From positions 1,798,001-1,862,000 of the forward strand of contig NC_057373.1 of NCBI RefSeq assembly GCF_016906535.1: 64,000 nucleotides of DNA. Direction: 5' to 3'. Origin of the DNA: Rhizoctonia solani. Taxonomy: Eukaryota > Basidiomycota > Agaricomycetes > Cantharellales > Ceratobasidiaceae. The notes under the pieces are model-generated. The model saw nothing but the letters and a program-made list of their open reading frames with translations. It searched no databases and had not been told where the DNA came from. Every line of letters begins with the position of its first letter. The first letter of the stretch is position 1. Made by a program: the position numbers and the translations under genes. Positions 30,794 to 43,500 of this stretch are shown one piece after another.

Positions 30794-31851
30794 ACTGACC
30801 GTTCAGGGATTGTTCGTTTGAATTCTTGGGTTCAGTACACGCATCTGTCTTTGGTTTCGGTATCAGTATTCACACGAAACACTTCCCATTGGCATTCAGA
30901 CTGCGACATATGGGCGCCTTCTTAGCCAGATAAAATACATATGTAAGTCTAACTTTCCTAAATTTCAAGCCTAGTTTTACCCAGTTTTCCTACAGCCTTT
31001 AGCCTCAATTTCCCTCGATTTTTAATCACATAACCTCATGGGGTTGGATGTGCGTGAGTCTCTCTGTAATCCAGGGCCAATCAATTTCAGCCCCATTCAG
31101 TCGAAATGCACGTCAGTGTGACGTTCCCCAAGCCAGCCTGGAGGTAGCCTGCAGGCATGAGTGGACGCGGAAGCTCTGTTGGTCGCCAGACAGAGCTCAC
31201 GCAAGAGCTTGAATAGGATATGCCTCGCACGAGAGCAAGACCGCGTGGATGAGGACCCCGGACAGGCCGCGACGAATTGCAAAAAGGGAATCAGTACCGT
31301 ATTGTCCCAATAAGTACGGCAAGATGATATTTTGGTATGGTTGGCTGTGCTGAGGCCCCAACAGGAGAGCTCAGGCGGGCTGCTGTCTCCGGTGGGGCTG
31401 CCCGTGGACACCGCTTTTCTAACATTCGGCGGGTGGACGAGATTGCTTGGCATTGTTTACAAGGTCAAACATACACGACATACTGGGGGCAGTGTTGGCC
31501 CCTCGCTGGGTACATAATACCGTATATGGTGTGGCGGCTCGGTCGTGAGCGCTGGACCCGACCTACGGAGTTTGGGAAGAAGGCGATGTTATGGCGCTGA
31601 GAATCACCTCATATTTTTTCGGCTGCAATGACAATTAGGCCCGGCTCTGCCGTTTGGCTCCTACTCGCCTTTCCCGGCATTCGGTTTCGGAGACTCGCAA
31701 CCACCGATGACTTCCAATGGGCCCGCTTGGTTTATGTTTCGAGGGGACGTTGTTCTCACAGTTTCCCCTCATTGTCTCCCTCCCCGACTGATTTCGCTTC
31801 AGCCCCCTGCTTATATAGCCCACTGTGACTGTCTTACCGACATCCGCCAGC
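30794..31851. other. Intergenic region
   Basis: About 1 kb upstream of the ABC transporter. Several GC-richer open frames on both strands (31097-31600) have no motif and no splice structure. Contains the ABC transporter promoter. Confidence 0.4.
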
Positions 31852-34463
31852 ATGATCTTCTCTGCGCTCCCTGCGCTACTACACTGTTCCTGGCTTCGCG
31901 TCGGCCCTTTGGGCAAGGACATTGACGATACCGAATGTGATGACGAACCTGATCAGCCTCCCCGTGTTTTTGAACGCAAAGAGTCTGATAATGTGATGGC
32001 CGAGCCAATGAGCAGCGTCAACGCAAAGCAAGACAAGATATACCAGGCGTGGTTATCCTCGAGGCAAATTCGAGATGGGCAGGTGCTCGCCCCTGGTCAG
32101 CCGAGGCGGATGACCCCAGCCAACATCGTCATTGCTCTGCGCATCCTGAGCGTCTGTCTCATCGATCTTTTGGAATTGCTCTGGGGGGTGCATCCCATAC
32201 GCACCATTGCATTAATCCTTCATAATTTTGTTCGGGGGGTCCTGCCAGCAGCCAGGCTACATTCGCAGGCACGGATCATCGATGCGGTCAGTGGCAGACA
32301 GGTCAAAGTTAGATAGACTATGACTAATACCCAGAGATAGATCCAAACAAGCCTAACAACGGGCGATATTGCACTCGAAAAAATAGGCAGATCATTAGGA
32401 ATAGAAATCCTACGCATGCTCGCAGAGTCTCTTTTCGACTCACTCACGTACGTTTTTTTAAAGCACTTTTAACATCTGAACTAATCGCCACATACGTGTA
32501 GAACACAGAATGAAACGTTGGTGCAGCAAAGCGTCAGGTATCGAGTCGAATACCTTCAGATTCAACTCCGACTCAGGCTGGACATCCCTACTCTGGCCGA
32601 TCCAGATGTTGCTGCATTGTTAAACGAATCCGACATGTTCGTGCACTCGTTTTCAGGCGCCGGTGGCTTTGGCTTGCTGTCACCCTTCGATCTGATTCGA
32701 ACTGTTTCAACTCTCTCCGAGCTCGCAACCCAATTATATTTGGTGTGGTCTATGTCGGCAGGCCTGTTGGATACATCGCATATACTTACGCTTGTCTTCG
32801 CTTTCTTGCCATCCATGCTTTCGTGGGCTAGTTCGCGGGTTTCCCAGTTGCTCTCTTGTCCGTGGCCAGATTACGGCGAAGATTCTGAAGGTGCGGGGCA
32901 CTCTGAGCGACACGAGCGGATGCGCAGACTGGCCCACGACAAATATCATAAGCCAGAAATTCTTCTCTTTGGGCTCAGCGATTGGATCTTGGAAAACTGG
33001 GCGAATGCGCGGAAGTCTGTGCTTGGACTTTCGGCTTCGCAAGAGTCAACAACCGCTAGTACATTTCGGGAAATGGCGCGGTCAAGCTCATCTGAATTGT
33101 TTGGGATGGTACAGCAAGTACGTCATGAGTCACTTGATCAGTAGAATGTTTCGAAACTAAATTCATAAAACAGATCCCATTGGCTTTGCAGTTGGGTAAA
33201 TCTTCGCTCGGTACCATTACTATGTATCGTTCAGCGGTTCATCAACTCGCTTTTACCTTCTCGTCGCTCGTAACAACATTTTCTATGGCCTTCCAAGCGG
33301 TTTTCCTAATGGCAGCGTTCCACGCTTCATTGAACTTGAAGCCTGCACTCGAACCTGCACCGGAAACCAAGACCCCTTATGAAAGTTCATATGACGGTGG
33401 AATGGCTCTTCAACTCAAGTACGTTCTTGTTCGGCCATTCGTGGTCTGCTCTCCTGATGTCCCACAAATGTAGGAACGTGACCTTCACCTATCCTGGCCA
33501 AAAGGAGCCAACCTTGAGGGGCATTAACCTAGACGTTCGCGCTGGGGAGACACTTGCCATAATTGGGATCAACGGTGCCGGTGCGTGCAGATTCCGATGC
33601 CATATGTCATGTGAAATGAGGCTAAGCCCGAGTCATGCTTAGGTAAAACGACGCTAATGCATGTTCTACTTCGCCTGTTTGACTTTACATCAGGAGAATT
33701 CCTCATCAACGGTGTTGATATCCGGCGGTACTCGCCTGCCGACCTCCACCGTCGCACAACAGCGCTTTTCCAATCGTTTTCCAAATTCGGAAATGCCACT
33801 GTTCGCGAGAATACTGGTACAGGCGACATATCCCGCATTTCTTCTAATGAGGCGGTGGAAGAGGCTTTGAAACGTGGGAGTGCCACTGCCCTCCTCGAGT
33901 CACTACCCTTTGGTCTAGAAACCAAGCTAGACTTTGGTGGATTTAGTTCACATGCTCCAGTAGATCTCTGCGCCCCACACGGACACAAATCAGGGAGCTA
34001 TACAGGAGTGCATCGGCAAGAGGAGCGTTTTGGTCTTAGCGGGGGGGAGGTATGTAACAGAATTCAATTTTATATTCGCATTGATTCAGTGAATCCCGTT
34101 GCAGTGGCAACGTCTGGCCCTTTCCCGCGCATTTATGAGGCTGGGATCCGCCGATTTGGTCTGCTTGGACGAGCCCACGGCCTCGTTGTCTCCCGAAGCG
34201 GTTAGACAAGTTTATCAGTCCCTTTTGAATCGCAACGAAAAAAGAGTACGAAAGCGAACAACTATATTTATTACTCACCGACTGGAAGAAGCCCGCTTGG
34301 CTGACCGGGTAAGTTACAATAACAGTGATAGGTTTTCCTAGTATTAACAGATCATTCTCAGATTGCTGTCTTCAAAGACGGTATTATTTCTGAAATTGGC
34401 CGACATGAAGAGCTCATGAGATTGGGGGGCTCATATGCTGCTTTACACCATCAAGGATCATGA
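31852..34463 (+). CDS. ABC transporter, half-size, ABCB-like
   Basis: An ATP-driven membrane transporter with one transmembrane region and one nucleotide-binding domain; substrate unknown. Hydrophobic segments: NIVIALRILSVCLIDLLELL near the N-terminus, TQLYLVWSMSAGLL, HILTLVFAFLPSML and AFTFSSLVTTFSMAFQAVFL. The ATPase has Walker A GINGAGKTTL (split by an intron), Q-loop ALFQSFSKF, signature LSGGE, Walker B ADLVCLDEPTASL and H-loop FITHRLEE, then a normal end AVFKDGIISEIGRHEELM. Spliced over about seven exons. About 720 residues. Between Q-loop and signature lies an unusual insert (SHAPVDLCAPHGHKSG). It resembles a group of fungal half-transporters of unknown location rather than the mitochondrial Atm1 family. 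Confidence 0.83.
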
Positions 34464-34623
34464 ACCATACTCTCTGCTCATACTTATCACAGTATTTTTC
34501 GTTCAGTTTATCCTTAACCGAATTTAGATCGTCCAACAAGGGCGCCAGTGTGAATTATGTATTTTAGTGTATCTCTATGTTCTTGCACATATTGTATCTT
34601 CAATGCTTATTGTTTCAAGTGCT

Positions 34624-37600
34624 TCATAATTGATGGCCTGATGGAAAATGATCATGCATCGTCAGCACTCCCTGCGTGAGAGTAGCATCGAGGTTCAGAG
34701 GTTCAAGATCTGGCCCAACCGGTAGGCTGACCGTCACTTGGTCGGGTAACCCAAACGAACCCAGCAGGATATTCGAATCTCGGACAGCTTGTGCTATAGT
34801 TGGAACTTGGCGCTGGAGGATGACCTTGATCAGTGACTACTACATAGAGTACTATCGGCCCACTTACTATTAAGCGGGCATCAACCAAAACACCTAGAAG
34901 ATTATTCTCCTTTGCGAAGTCAACTGCGCCGCTGATGCTCCGTTGTCGCAAATCCCCCCGAGCTGTTTCGATACTCGCCTCTGCGTCGTGGTTTTCACGA
35001 GGCAGCATTCCACAGTAACTAGAAAAGAACACTGGGTCTGTGGGAAGGGCAACGTGTCACCGATCCGTTCCGAGAGGGTAGACATGGCTATCCCATTCGG
35101 TCACTCACAATTTGGCTGCTTCCAATTCAAGGCAGTGCATACGGAGGGGCAAAACGATGTCAACACTAGTTTACGTCTTGACGACTGTAAATCGCTGGTC
35201 CGACTTGGGCGGGAGACCGCATATACAGTACGAAGAACAGAATCAACGATGGCATTCAGATCCTGTTTAGGTCTTCGGTCCGATCCTGGTGACCAAGCAA
35301 GCTCGATACATGCACCCAATGTTAGGGGTAGCACCTATGCACTCATTAAGAACATGAGCTTCTGTGTGAAAGAAATCCGATCACCTACCGTTAAGGCATG
35401 CTCTAGGGAATAGAAACCTGATGATAAAGAGAAATGCCATTCTGAAGTAGACGTGGGGTCTCCCTTCAGTGTATCTCCCTGAGAAAGACTCTTGAACTGC
35501 GCATACGTCACGACCCCAATACTCAAGTCAAACCCATGAACTGGCAGCCATTTACGTGAAAATACCACAGGCACAAGATCCCGAGTAACTTGTACGATAA
35601 GGTGAACGAATTCTCCAGTTAGTGAGGACGTGATGACTGTCCCCCGGCGGCAATTAAGGGACCAGTTACATTCAGAGCAGGGGATGCGTTCGCAGAATTA
35701 GCGCCCGCCGCAAAGCCTTGACGCGAAGCAGGTTGCCTTGCAGGTGTTGTTACTGAATTCAGAGGTGCAGTTGAAGACTTCCAGTAAGTTTCGAACTTGC
35801 TGCTCAAATCGAAACCTGCGCTGCTGAAGGGTGTGATTATGCACACATCAAATGAAACCTAACAATGCCATAGGTGTTACGAGACCGCGACGTCTTTAGC
35901 AAAGGTCGAAATCATACCTGGCCTATGAGGTGTAATCGGTGGTCCAATATCGGCAAAATAATCATTCCTGTGCCTTGTAGTTCAGTGAACGAGTGGGAAA
36001 GCGCCACAGCTCGCCCAATAGCCTTAGATCCAAATGAGGGATAGACTGAGAACTCTAACGTTAGGTTTTGTAATCCCTTAACTTGGAGGGAGAATATGTC
36101 TTGGTCATCTGAGAGTGGTAGGACAACATTGAATGAGGGATCGGTAGCGGAGAAATTGGATGTCGCCACCAGTTTCAGTGATGGGTTGGACTGAGGGAGC
36201 GCTTTGCTGGAAATTCCCTGTAAACGGGGGACCAGCTGAACGCCAGCCACAGGGTGAAGAACGTGACTGTCATGTAACGTCCATGGGCACCCAAGCGCAA
36301 TTTGAACAAGATGATTCTGATCAAGGTAGTTGTGCCCGTAAACTCGGAAGGGCATAATAGGCGGAGGTAATGAGAGAGTTGGTATAGGATCAGCATCAAG
36401 GTCAAAATCAAGGGGCGCATCTAGGTCGGACGCAGGGGATATTGAAGAAGCTTTTGTTGATTTGGACATTGTACCATGTAGGGGATGAATTGCTTGACTA
36501 AGCGCATGCATACAGTCGATGTGACCGAACCAGGTAGCGTAGTGGACAGGTTGTCTACCAACGTCATCAAGAGCAGTCTGGTTGTGTCCGGCTTCGAGTA
36601 GCAGCTTCACACACTCAATACGGCCGTAACGTGCGGCATGAAATAGCGGCGTCCATTCGTTGTATTTGTCGGGAATATCGTCCTGGAATGGGTCGCGAAG
36701 TAGCAACCGACATATCGCGTCATGGCCTTCTTGAGCCGCAAGGTGAAGCGGAAGTTCTCCATTCGAATTTGGTTGGCTAGTAGCTCCGTGCGCGAGTAGC
36801 AGTAAAACCACGTTCCTGTGGCCATGTTTACAAGCCAAAGAAAGAGGGGCGAGGTCCTGTCCCGCTTGCGCAGACATTGGATTAACGTGTCCGTCGACCA
36901 GAAGCGCACTACAGCACTCTAGATGTCCATTGACAGTTGCATGAATGATTGGGGAGAAATTATCCATATCTAGAGCATCCGAAGGAGCGCCCGAAGCGAG
37001 TAGCGCCCTGCACACATCTGAATGGCCTTTTAGCGCGGCATAATGAAGCGCGCTTCGCGCATATACGTCAAGTTTGGACGGGTCGACCCCCCGAGCAAGC
37101 GCCATCTCAACCAACCGTAACTGACCGGATAAAGCAGTTTCATGTAGGAAGGTTCGTCCGCTTATATCGTCTATCGCTTCGATATCGAAAGGAGGAGAAT
37201 CGACAATCACATCCGAGACAATACGCGGGGCCTCAATTGCTGCTCTCCATAATATCCGGATAATATGATTCTTGTCTGATGTCGTTATCGCCTCTTGAGC
37301 CAGGGATAAAAGCTGTCGAATATGAGTTTCATTCGGTTCAGAGTTCTGAATGGCCTTGTTGAGGTTGCCTTCCAAGTCCGCAATTGCACTGCTATGCCTC
37401 ACGCGACTAAGCGCAATGTGTTGTGTCAGCATGAGATCACCAGAACCCAATCCTGGCTGGACGGGCGAGTCATCTATAGAAGCGTTTGTAAGGTCAAGCA
37501 GGCATGCAGCTACCGTATCAGACAATTCTGCGATGAGCTACCACGACGGTGGAGGTTATTTAGGCTAACTAAAAGATGAATGTCATATTTACCTCTCGAT

Positions 37601-38389
37601 TGAAGACGGGCTGGACCTCGACTTGACGAGCAAGGTACAACTCCTTTGTTCGTGATTTCGAACGTTTATCCCATTTCTTGAGAATTTTCCGAAAGCCGGT
37701 AGCGTTGAGTTCGATAAAACTCTATTCTCGGCATGTGAGTATATTACGGACAATGTACCAGGATCGAAATCCACCTGTAATTTGCTCAAATCTCTTTCGA
37801 GAAGTCGAAATCCTTCATGGACCGCCCGCCACTCGACCCCATCCGCTTCATCTATATTGGAATCGCCCGAGCTTCGAGCACCCGATCGTTTCGCAGCAGC
37901 TTTTCGCTTGGAAAGAAGAGTCGCAAGTCGCAGTTTAAGTTCGCCTTCCTTAAGCAAGTAGAATGAGTTGATCTGTACACCCAATAGCGTCCCCCGACCT
38001 CGAAAAGTAAGTAGGGGTCAGATACAGTGATGGTAATCTGTGCGCGCCTTTTCAAGCTCTCGCTCAAGCTTGAAGAAGAATGCGGCTTTGTGGGCGTGAA
38101 ATACGTTTCCGGCACCTGGGGGATCGTGCTCTTGCCCCGGGTAGAGTGACAGCGTTGTCGTTGAGAAACCATCGGGTAATTCAGAAGCAACTTCGGTTGG
38201 TGGTACATTCTCAATCTGGACAGGCTGGCTCGCGAGATTCAATAGGTCGGTGGGTCGAACGGCATCATATTGGGAGATTTGAGACGATGCAAGTGATGAT
38301 ATTATCTTCTTCAATGCCTTATAGTCGAGGTAATATGCACCCCATCCAGGTATTTGTTGGCTTTGGATCTGTTTTCCAAACTGTGCCAT
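34624..38389 (-). CDS. PHO81: PHO81-like CDK inhibitor: SPX, ankyrin repeats, degenerate GDPD
   Basis: Pho81 (NUC-2) inhibits the Pho80-Pho85 kinase in low phosphate and so activates phosphate-starvation genes. The SPX domain starts MAQFGKQIQSQQIPGW and continues YYLDYKALKKII, FFFKLERELEKINSFYLLKE, then RFLLERD, FIELNATGFRKILKKWDKR. About six ankyrin repeats follow (SALHYAALKGHSDVCRALLA; LPLHLAAQEGHDAICRLLL; TPLFHAARYGRIECVKLLLE). The C-terminal GDPD-like part has LGACIELAW, AIVDSVLRTVY, VLTSFCPSVCTALNWKQPN and AVDFAKENNLLGVLVDA, but the catalytic HR and HD motifs of true phosphodiesterases are absent, as in known Pho81. Largest exon 37525-35912. The intron 37973-38047 has a GC donor. About 1,050 residues. 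Confidence 0.9.
37973..38047 (-). other. GC-AG intron in PHO81
   Basis: Donor GAAAAG|GCGCGC, acceptor GTGTACAG. Removing 75 nt joins RELEK to INSFYLLKE, the conserved SPX block. No GT donor nearby keeps this block in frame. The donor is a weak match to the GC consensus, so this is the least certain of the three GC-AG introns. Confidence 0.65.
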
Positions 38390-38747
38390 AGAGATGTTGT
38401 CAGGACTGCGACGGATTGAGCCAGGGTATATATTCTAACCTTCATTGTAATCCGAGACTTATAGCAATTGGCATTGGCAAGCGCAACACGAGTTAGCCTG
38501 GGAGCCTACAGGCACTGAATTTTTGACGTCGAAAACAGTCCACGGCTATGGAGAGCGAGATGCTGAGCAATACCCACTCAAGCGCGGGTGGATCAGGACA
38601 TGACCAAACAATCACCCGCACGTTCGTCTTTAACAAACACTGATTTGCTCAAGGTAATTTGACCACCAAACTGCTCACACAGGTATATGGAAGGATGGAT
38701 ACGAAAACAAGGTAAAGCAATAAGCCTATTCGTGATTTCAGAATAAA

Positions 38748-40142
38748 TCACATCAAAATCTTCCGAAGCTGCCAAATCCGCGCCGGGAGTAACGTCACAG
38801 GACATCGAGCGTGTTCTTCGACGTAGCTGTAAATGCACCGGTAGCAAAAAGCGTACCCAGTCGGGAGTGCTGTAGCGTTTTGGAGTCTTTCATGGCACAA
38901 TGGGCATATTCCGTAGGGTAGGTCGCCAATGCCCAATCCACGTGGATGGGGACTTAGTTTTGCCGGGGGTGGGATAGCAGGTCCAGAGCGGGGAGCGGAG
39001 AGGGCACGTGCTGGGGAGGAGGGCGAATACCACCACTCCAGGAATTTAAGGAAGAATATGGATATTGGGAGAAGGAGTTTGAGAGAGTCGAGGAGCTGCC
39101 GTCGGCTATGGAACAAATAATGCCGAATCAAAGCCAAAACGCCCGAGGGTCGCGCGGGATCCTTGTCTGCGCTTTTTGGGACATAGCCTGCGATGCAATA
39201 ATCATTTCAATTTGCGGGAATATGCGGCATTTAGATATCCTACTTACATAGTCTGCGGAACCTAAGCGTCGAATATCAACACCCATCCATGCAAGCCAAG
39301 GCCTATGAAAGGGTGTCTTATCAAACAAATACCCCAAGCTATGAGCTAACTGCCAAAGCTCCATGCCCAAATTCATCCAGGGATAGATTGATTTGTATGC
39401 ATTTTTGAGTTTATCTGCCAGTGTCTAGTTATAGAGACAACTCAGCAAGTTCGTCAAAAAAGGGATGATCGCATATACTGACCAGCTGGCTCAACGATGG
39501 CCGGGAGGCACCATCAACCAAACTTGAATCAATTCCGCCTCCAAAGTCTTCGTAGTACTGGTGCGCCTTGGCGCGAAGGTAGGGAATACCCACCTAGTGC
39601 GACTTTAGCAATACGAGGATGATTCCGGACCAATACTCACGAGGAAGAACAAGGACCGGTTTATATCTCTTGGTTGAAGTTTCTCATGAGGTGAGATCTC
39701 ATTGAGGGCCGCATTTACCCTGACAGTTTCGACGGCAGGCGTGCGTCGTCGTTTCAATCCATAAAAGTTCTCTGCAAAAGAGGCACCTGATAAACAGGAA
39801 ATGAATTGCAAGGTGATAAGCGATGGGATATATTCGTCGGCTATTTATCACTCACCATGTACTTTGAGATAGTGTCTTTCCACTATAAGCATAAGTATTG
39901 AGTAGAATTCCTCGAAACGATTTACTAATCGGATCAAGTATCTAGGGTATTGCTGTGCGAACACCTGGAGGGAGCAACGAGAGACCAGTTCGTGAAAGTT
40001 TCGAATTCACAATACATAGACTTACGGCTAGGATATACTTGATAGCCGGTTGGAGGGTGTCGCGCAGTTGTTCTTGTGCGATAAGTTCGAGCAGGGAGGG
40101 GCGATTTGGGTCAAGACCAGTGATATCTCCGAGAAACTCCAT
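38748..40142 (-). CDS. PEX12: Peroxin-12, RING-type peroxisomal import protein
   Basis: Pex12 is one of three RING peroxins that form the peroxisomal membrane ubiquitin ligase for receptor recycling. From the ATG at 40142: MEFLGDITGLDPNRPSLLEL, AQEQLRDTLQPAIKYIL, HYLKVHGASFAENFYGLKRR, LFFLVGIPYLRAKAHQYYED, YPWMNLGMELWQLAHSLGYL, then a membrane segment LKLLLPISIFFLKFLEWWY and the C-terminal zinc site CPLCHERLQNATALPTGYAF followed by CYRCIYSYVEEHARCPVT. The reduced set of zinc ligands is typical of Pex12, which binds one zinc. Six or seven exons. It is divergent from THO2 (373 bp between starts). Confidence 0.9.
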
Positions 40143-40514
40143 GCTTGGAGGCTGTCTTGGGAATGTATACTTGATATGATTTCAGTCGTGAGCTACCGGC
40201 TTGTTGGTCACTTTATGGAAACTAGCTATTGACACAGCAGTATTTATGAGAGAGCTTATATCTCATAAGATATATGTAGATGTAGCTGCCGGAGCCCGTA
40301 CGAGTGGTGATGGGGAATGGGTAGGTGGGTGAGTGTAGGGATGTGTGGGGGTGAGAAGCAGGTGTAGGTTTGGCGCTCGGCGCTAATTCATCACAACAAC
40401 CGAGACTCGACTTCGACTGTTGTGCCATTTGAGCCTGCTGTGAGTAGCCGATTTCAGCGCTGGAGTGTTTCCTAATCAAACAAGCCGGAATTGTAGTACT
40501 GCTATCGCTCTGAA
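40143..40514. other. Divergent promoter region of PEX12 and THO2
   Basis: 372 bp between two divergent start codons. AT-rich on the PEX12 side; no specific motif was identified. Confidence 0.5.
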
Positions 40515-43500
40515 ATGGCTCATAACGATGTTGTGACGCAAGTCACGGGATACGCTCGTCAATGGGAGACTGGTGGCAAGGCATCATGGTATGGGCCTGT
40601 TTTATAGAGTCAGAATGCTGGCTAAAGTGCTATTTACCAAGCTTGAAATACCTTGCTCCCCATGTAGCGAGTATACTCTCAGATGCAGAGTCGGTTCGCA
40701 TCTTGAGCGCCGCGTTTTTTGTCCTTGTCTCATACGTTACGATCTCCGCTTCGCGCCAACCCAAAGACTCTGTGATCACACCGGATGGGTTGAATGATTT
40801 TTGTCTGGAGCTTATTCGTACTTGCCCCCCGCAGACCCCTGGCAGTCACAAGGCACCGGTTGCAGGCTCAACGATCTCGCCACAGGCAGCTAGGTTATCG
40901 GAAATCATTGTCGATGTCTTCTGGATGCTCGACTCAGAGCTCGAAGACGCATCAGTTGAGGAGGCCCGTGCGTCTGCCCCAGGCTCTGAAATTCCCTCGG
41001 CACTTCAAACACGAGCCTCAGCAGCAAATACCCAGAGAACAGAGGATCGTCAAAGGATGGTCGAATTGATCAGGCGTTTGTTGGTGAGTAATTGCCCAAC
41101 ATAGCTTAGTGCTAGCATACAACTCATTTCACAAAGACTGGCGTTCTCGACGCTGACCACTGCCGGGAGCGTCTGGAGTCCGTGCTGGTCACAGCAATCA
41201 AAGCGCTGTTCCGTCAGTCATCCACAATAAAGCAACGTGAAGCCAAGCTTCGTACTGCGACATTGTACGCCCCACTCGCTTCAACAACACCGTTCAATTG
41301 CTTACCATTAACTTCCGCTCGGGTGCGATTCTTCCCTGTGGGTGAATAGTTACAAACAGACTCGCTACAATCTTTTGCGCGAACAATCCGAGGGGTATTC
41401 GAAGCTCGTAGCCGAGTTGTATCAATCCGTTGGCCCCTCTCATGATGTGTCGACCGGAGAGCCAGCAGAGACAAAGGCCCGACTGGTCCAACGAGCTCAA
41501 GAAACTTGGGCCCGTATTGTTGCTTTGATCGGTTATTTCGACCTCGACCCAAATCGCGTGGTAGATGTGTTTCTTGATTGTTTCGAGGCACACCTCACCA
41601 CCCATTGGGCATTTTTCCTCGAGTTATTGCGCTGTTCGCCGTGGAGTCGCGCGAAGCCTCATGAGTTGCTTGGATCAGAGGATGTGGGCAGCAATGTCAT
41701 GGAGCATGATACAGAGCCCAATTGGGAAGGGCTCAATCTGGACGAAGTTTTGGAAAAAGCTGAAGGGGAACCCAAGACTATTAGCGACCCTGGTACCCCT
41801 CAAGGGAGCCAATGCGGCCAGCTTCTGGGATTTAAATTTGCTTATTATCAGGTCGGTCTCGCTAAAATGGCACTTCATGTTCATTATTAAACCCAGACTA
41901 GTCTTCAGCAGTGATAGAACAAGCTCCACCGAAGCTATACATGTTGGCTGCCTTGCTAATACGCGAGGGGTTTATTGAAATTGACGACCTTTACCTACAT
42001 GTATGTCGGACCCTGGCATTTCTATCAGTTTCTGTGTTAACGATTGTCGTAGCTGGAACCCACGGACGAAGGCATGTCGGAATTCGAGGACAGGTGGAAT
42101 ACGTCCAAACCGGTAGTCGCCACGCTGCGTAGTAATGCATTGGCCATGGCCGCACCCCTCCCAGAAGATGGTCGTGGATACCGTACACAAGGTTCTACTT
42201 CGACTCAAACCAAGGCAGTAACAACCGATTCAACACAATCGAAAATACCAGCCAACCAAAAAGCTCGGCTTGTTCATGCTCTTTTTTGTGTCGGAGCTTT
42301 GCGACAAGGCTTGTCTATTCTCTCCAAATTCCCTTGGCTTACATCCGCCCACTCTGATATCGCCGACGCACTCCTACGTCTATTGGATGTATCCTTTGAG
42401 CCACTTTACGCACCCATCTCTTTGGCGCAGCGCTCTCCTCGCTATGCGGCTAGCAATGCTACCGCGCGAGGCAAGTGGACAAACGCCAAGGCCATAGTCC
42501 CGATTACTCGAACTCAGCAACTCACCCTCGCCGTGCCCGTTCCACCACCGACTTTCAACAGTTTCTTCACTTTCTTTTATCCCAGATGGCATGAATGGGT
42601 GCCACGATTGAGAAGTCATGGCAGTTAATGAATGTTGGAGTCCCATTGCTAAGGCATGTTGGCCTATTGGTACATCGAAACACCGCTCTTTTAACACGGT
42701 TGTGCCGTATTGGAAAGGCCCAGCTCGATGCTAGTGTTGACCCGGTAAGTAGTCCTAACGTGTCCTGAAATCGCTGAGTGACGGACCAGTCTTGTAGGAG
42801 ACCAAACTTGCCGACCCTGATGTTTTGAAGGATTGGGTCGATATCACCCGACTCTTTCTCCTCCCATCTTTATCTATGCAGCGTTCCAATTCTATCTTCG
42901 CCACCGAGATATGGAGCCTTCTATGTCACGCTGATCCAACAATGCGCTGGGGAGTATATGGCGAGTGGCAATCTGGGAACGTATTCGCGCCACGGATATC
43001 TCCATATGCGGACGACGAGTACGATCCTGATTATGAAACTCCTGAGGAAAAGCAAGAGCGAGAGGCAAGGGACGCGCATGCTCGGGCGTTGGAGACCAAG
43101 GATTCGGCGATAAGGGACTTACTGAAGGAGCGCCGCGCGGAGGTTGCTCGTGATACGCGTGATCTTATGCGCCGGATTACGGACAAGAATCCTACGATGT
43201 TTGCCAGACTGCTTGCAAAACTCTCTCATTCAAATCCCACCATCACTTTCCCTGCGATTATGAAGCAGCTTATGGCGTACGATAATTTTGCAAAGGCTGT
43301 AGTTGGGACTTCCAAGTACCTGACCGTCATGGAGTTTGACGTATTCACGTATTACCTACTGGAGGCATTCTCCGATGATGATAGGGGCAAGGTCAAGGAG
43401 GATGGAGAAAATACTTCCATGTGGCTGCAAAGTATGTTCGGTGTCTCCGTGCACAAATACCTTACTGATGCAATCTGGGACGCTTCCAGGCCTTGCTGCT

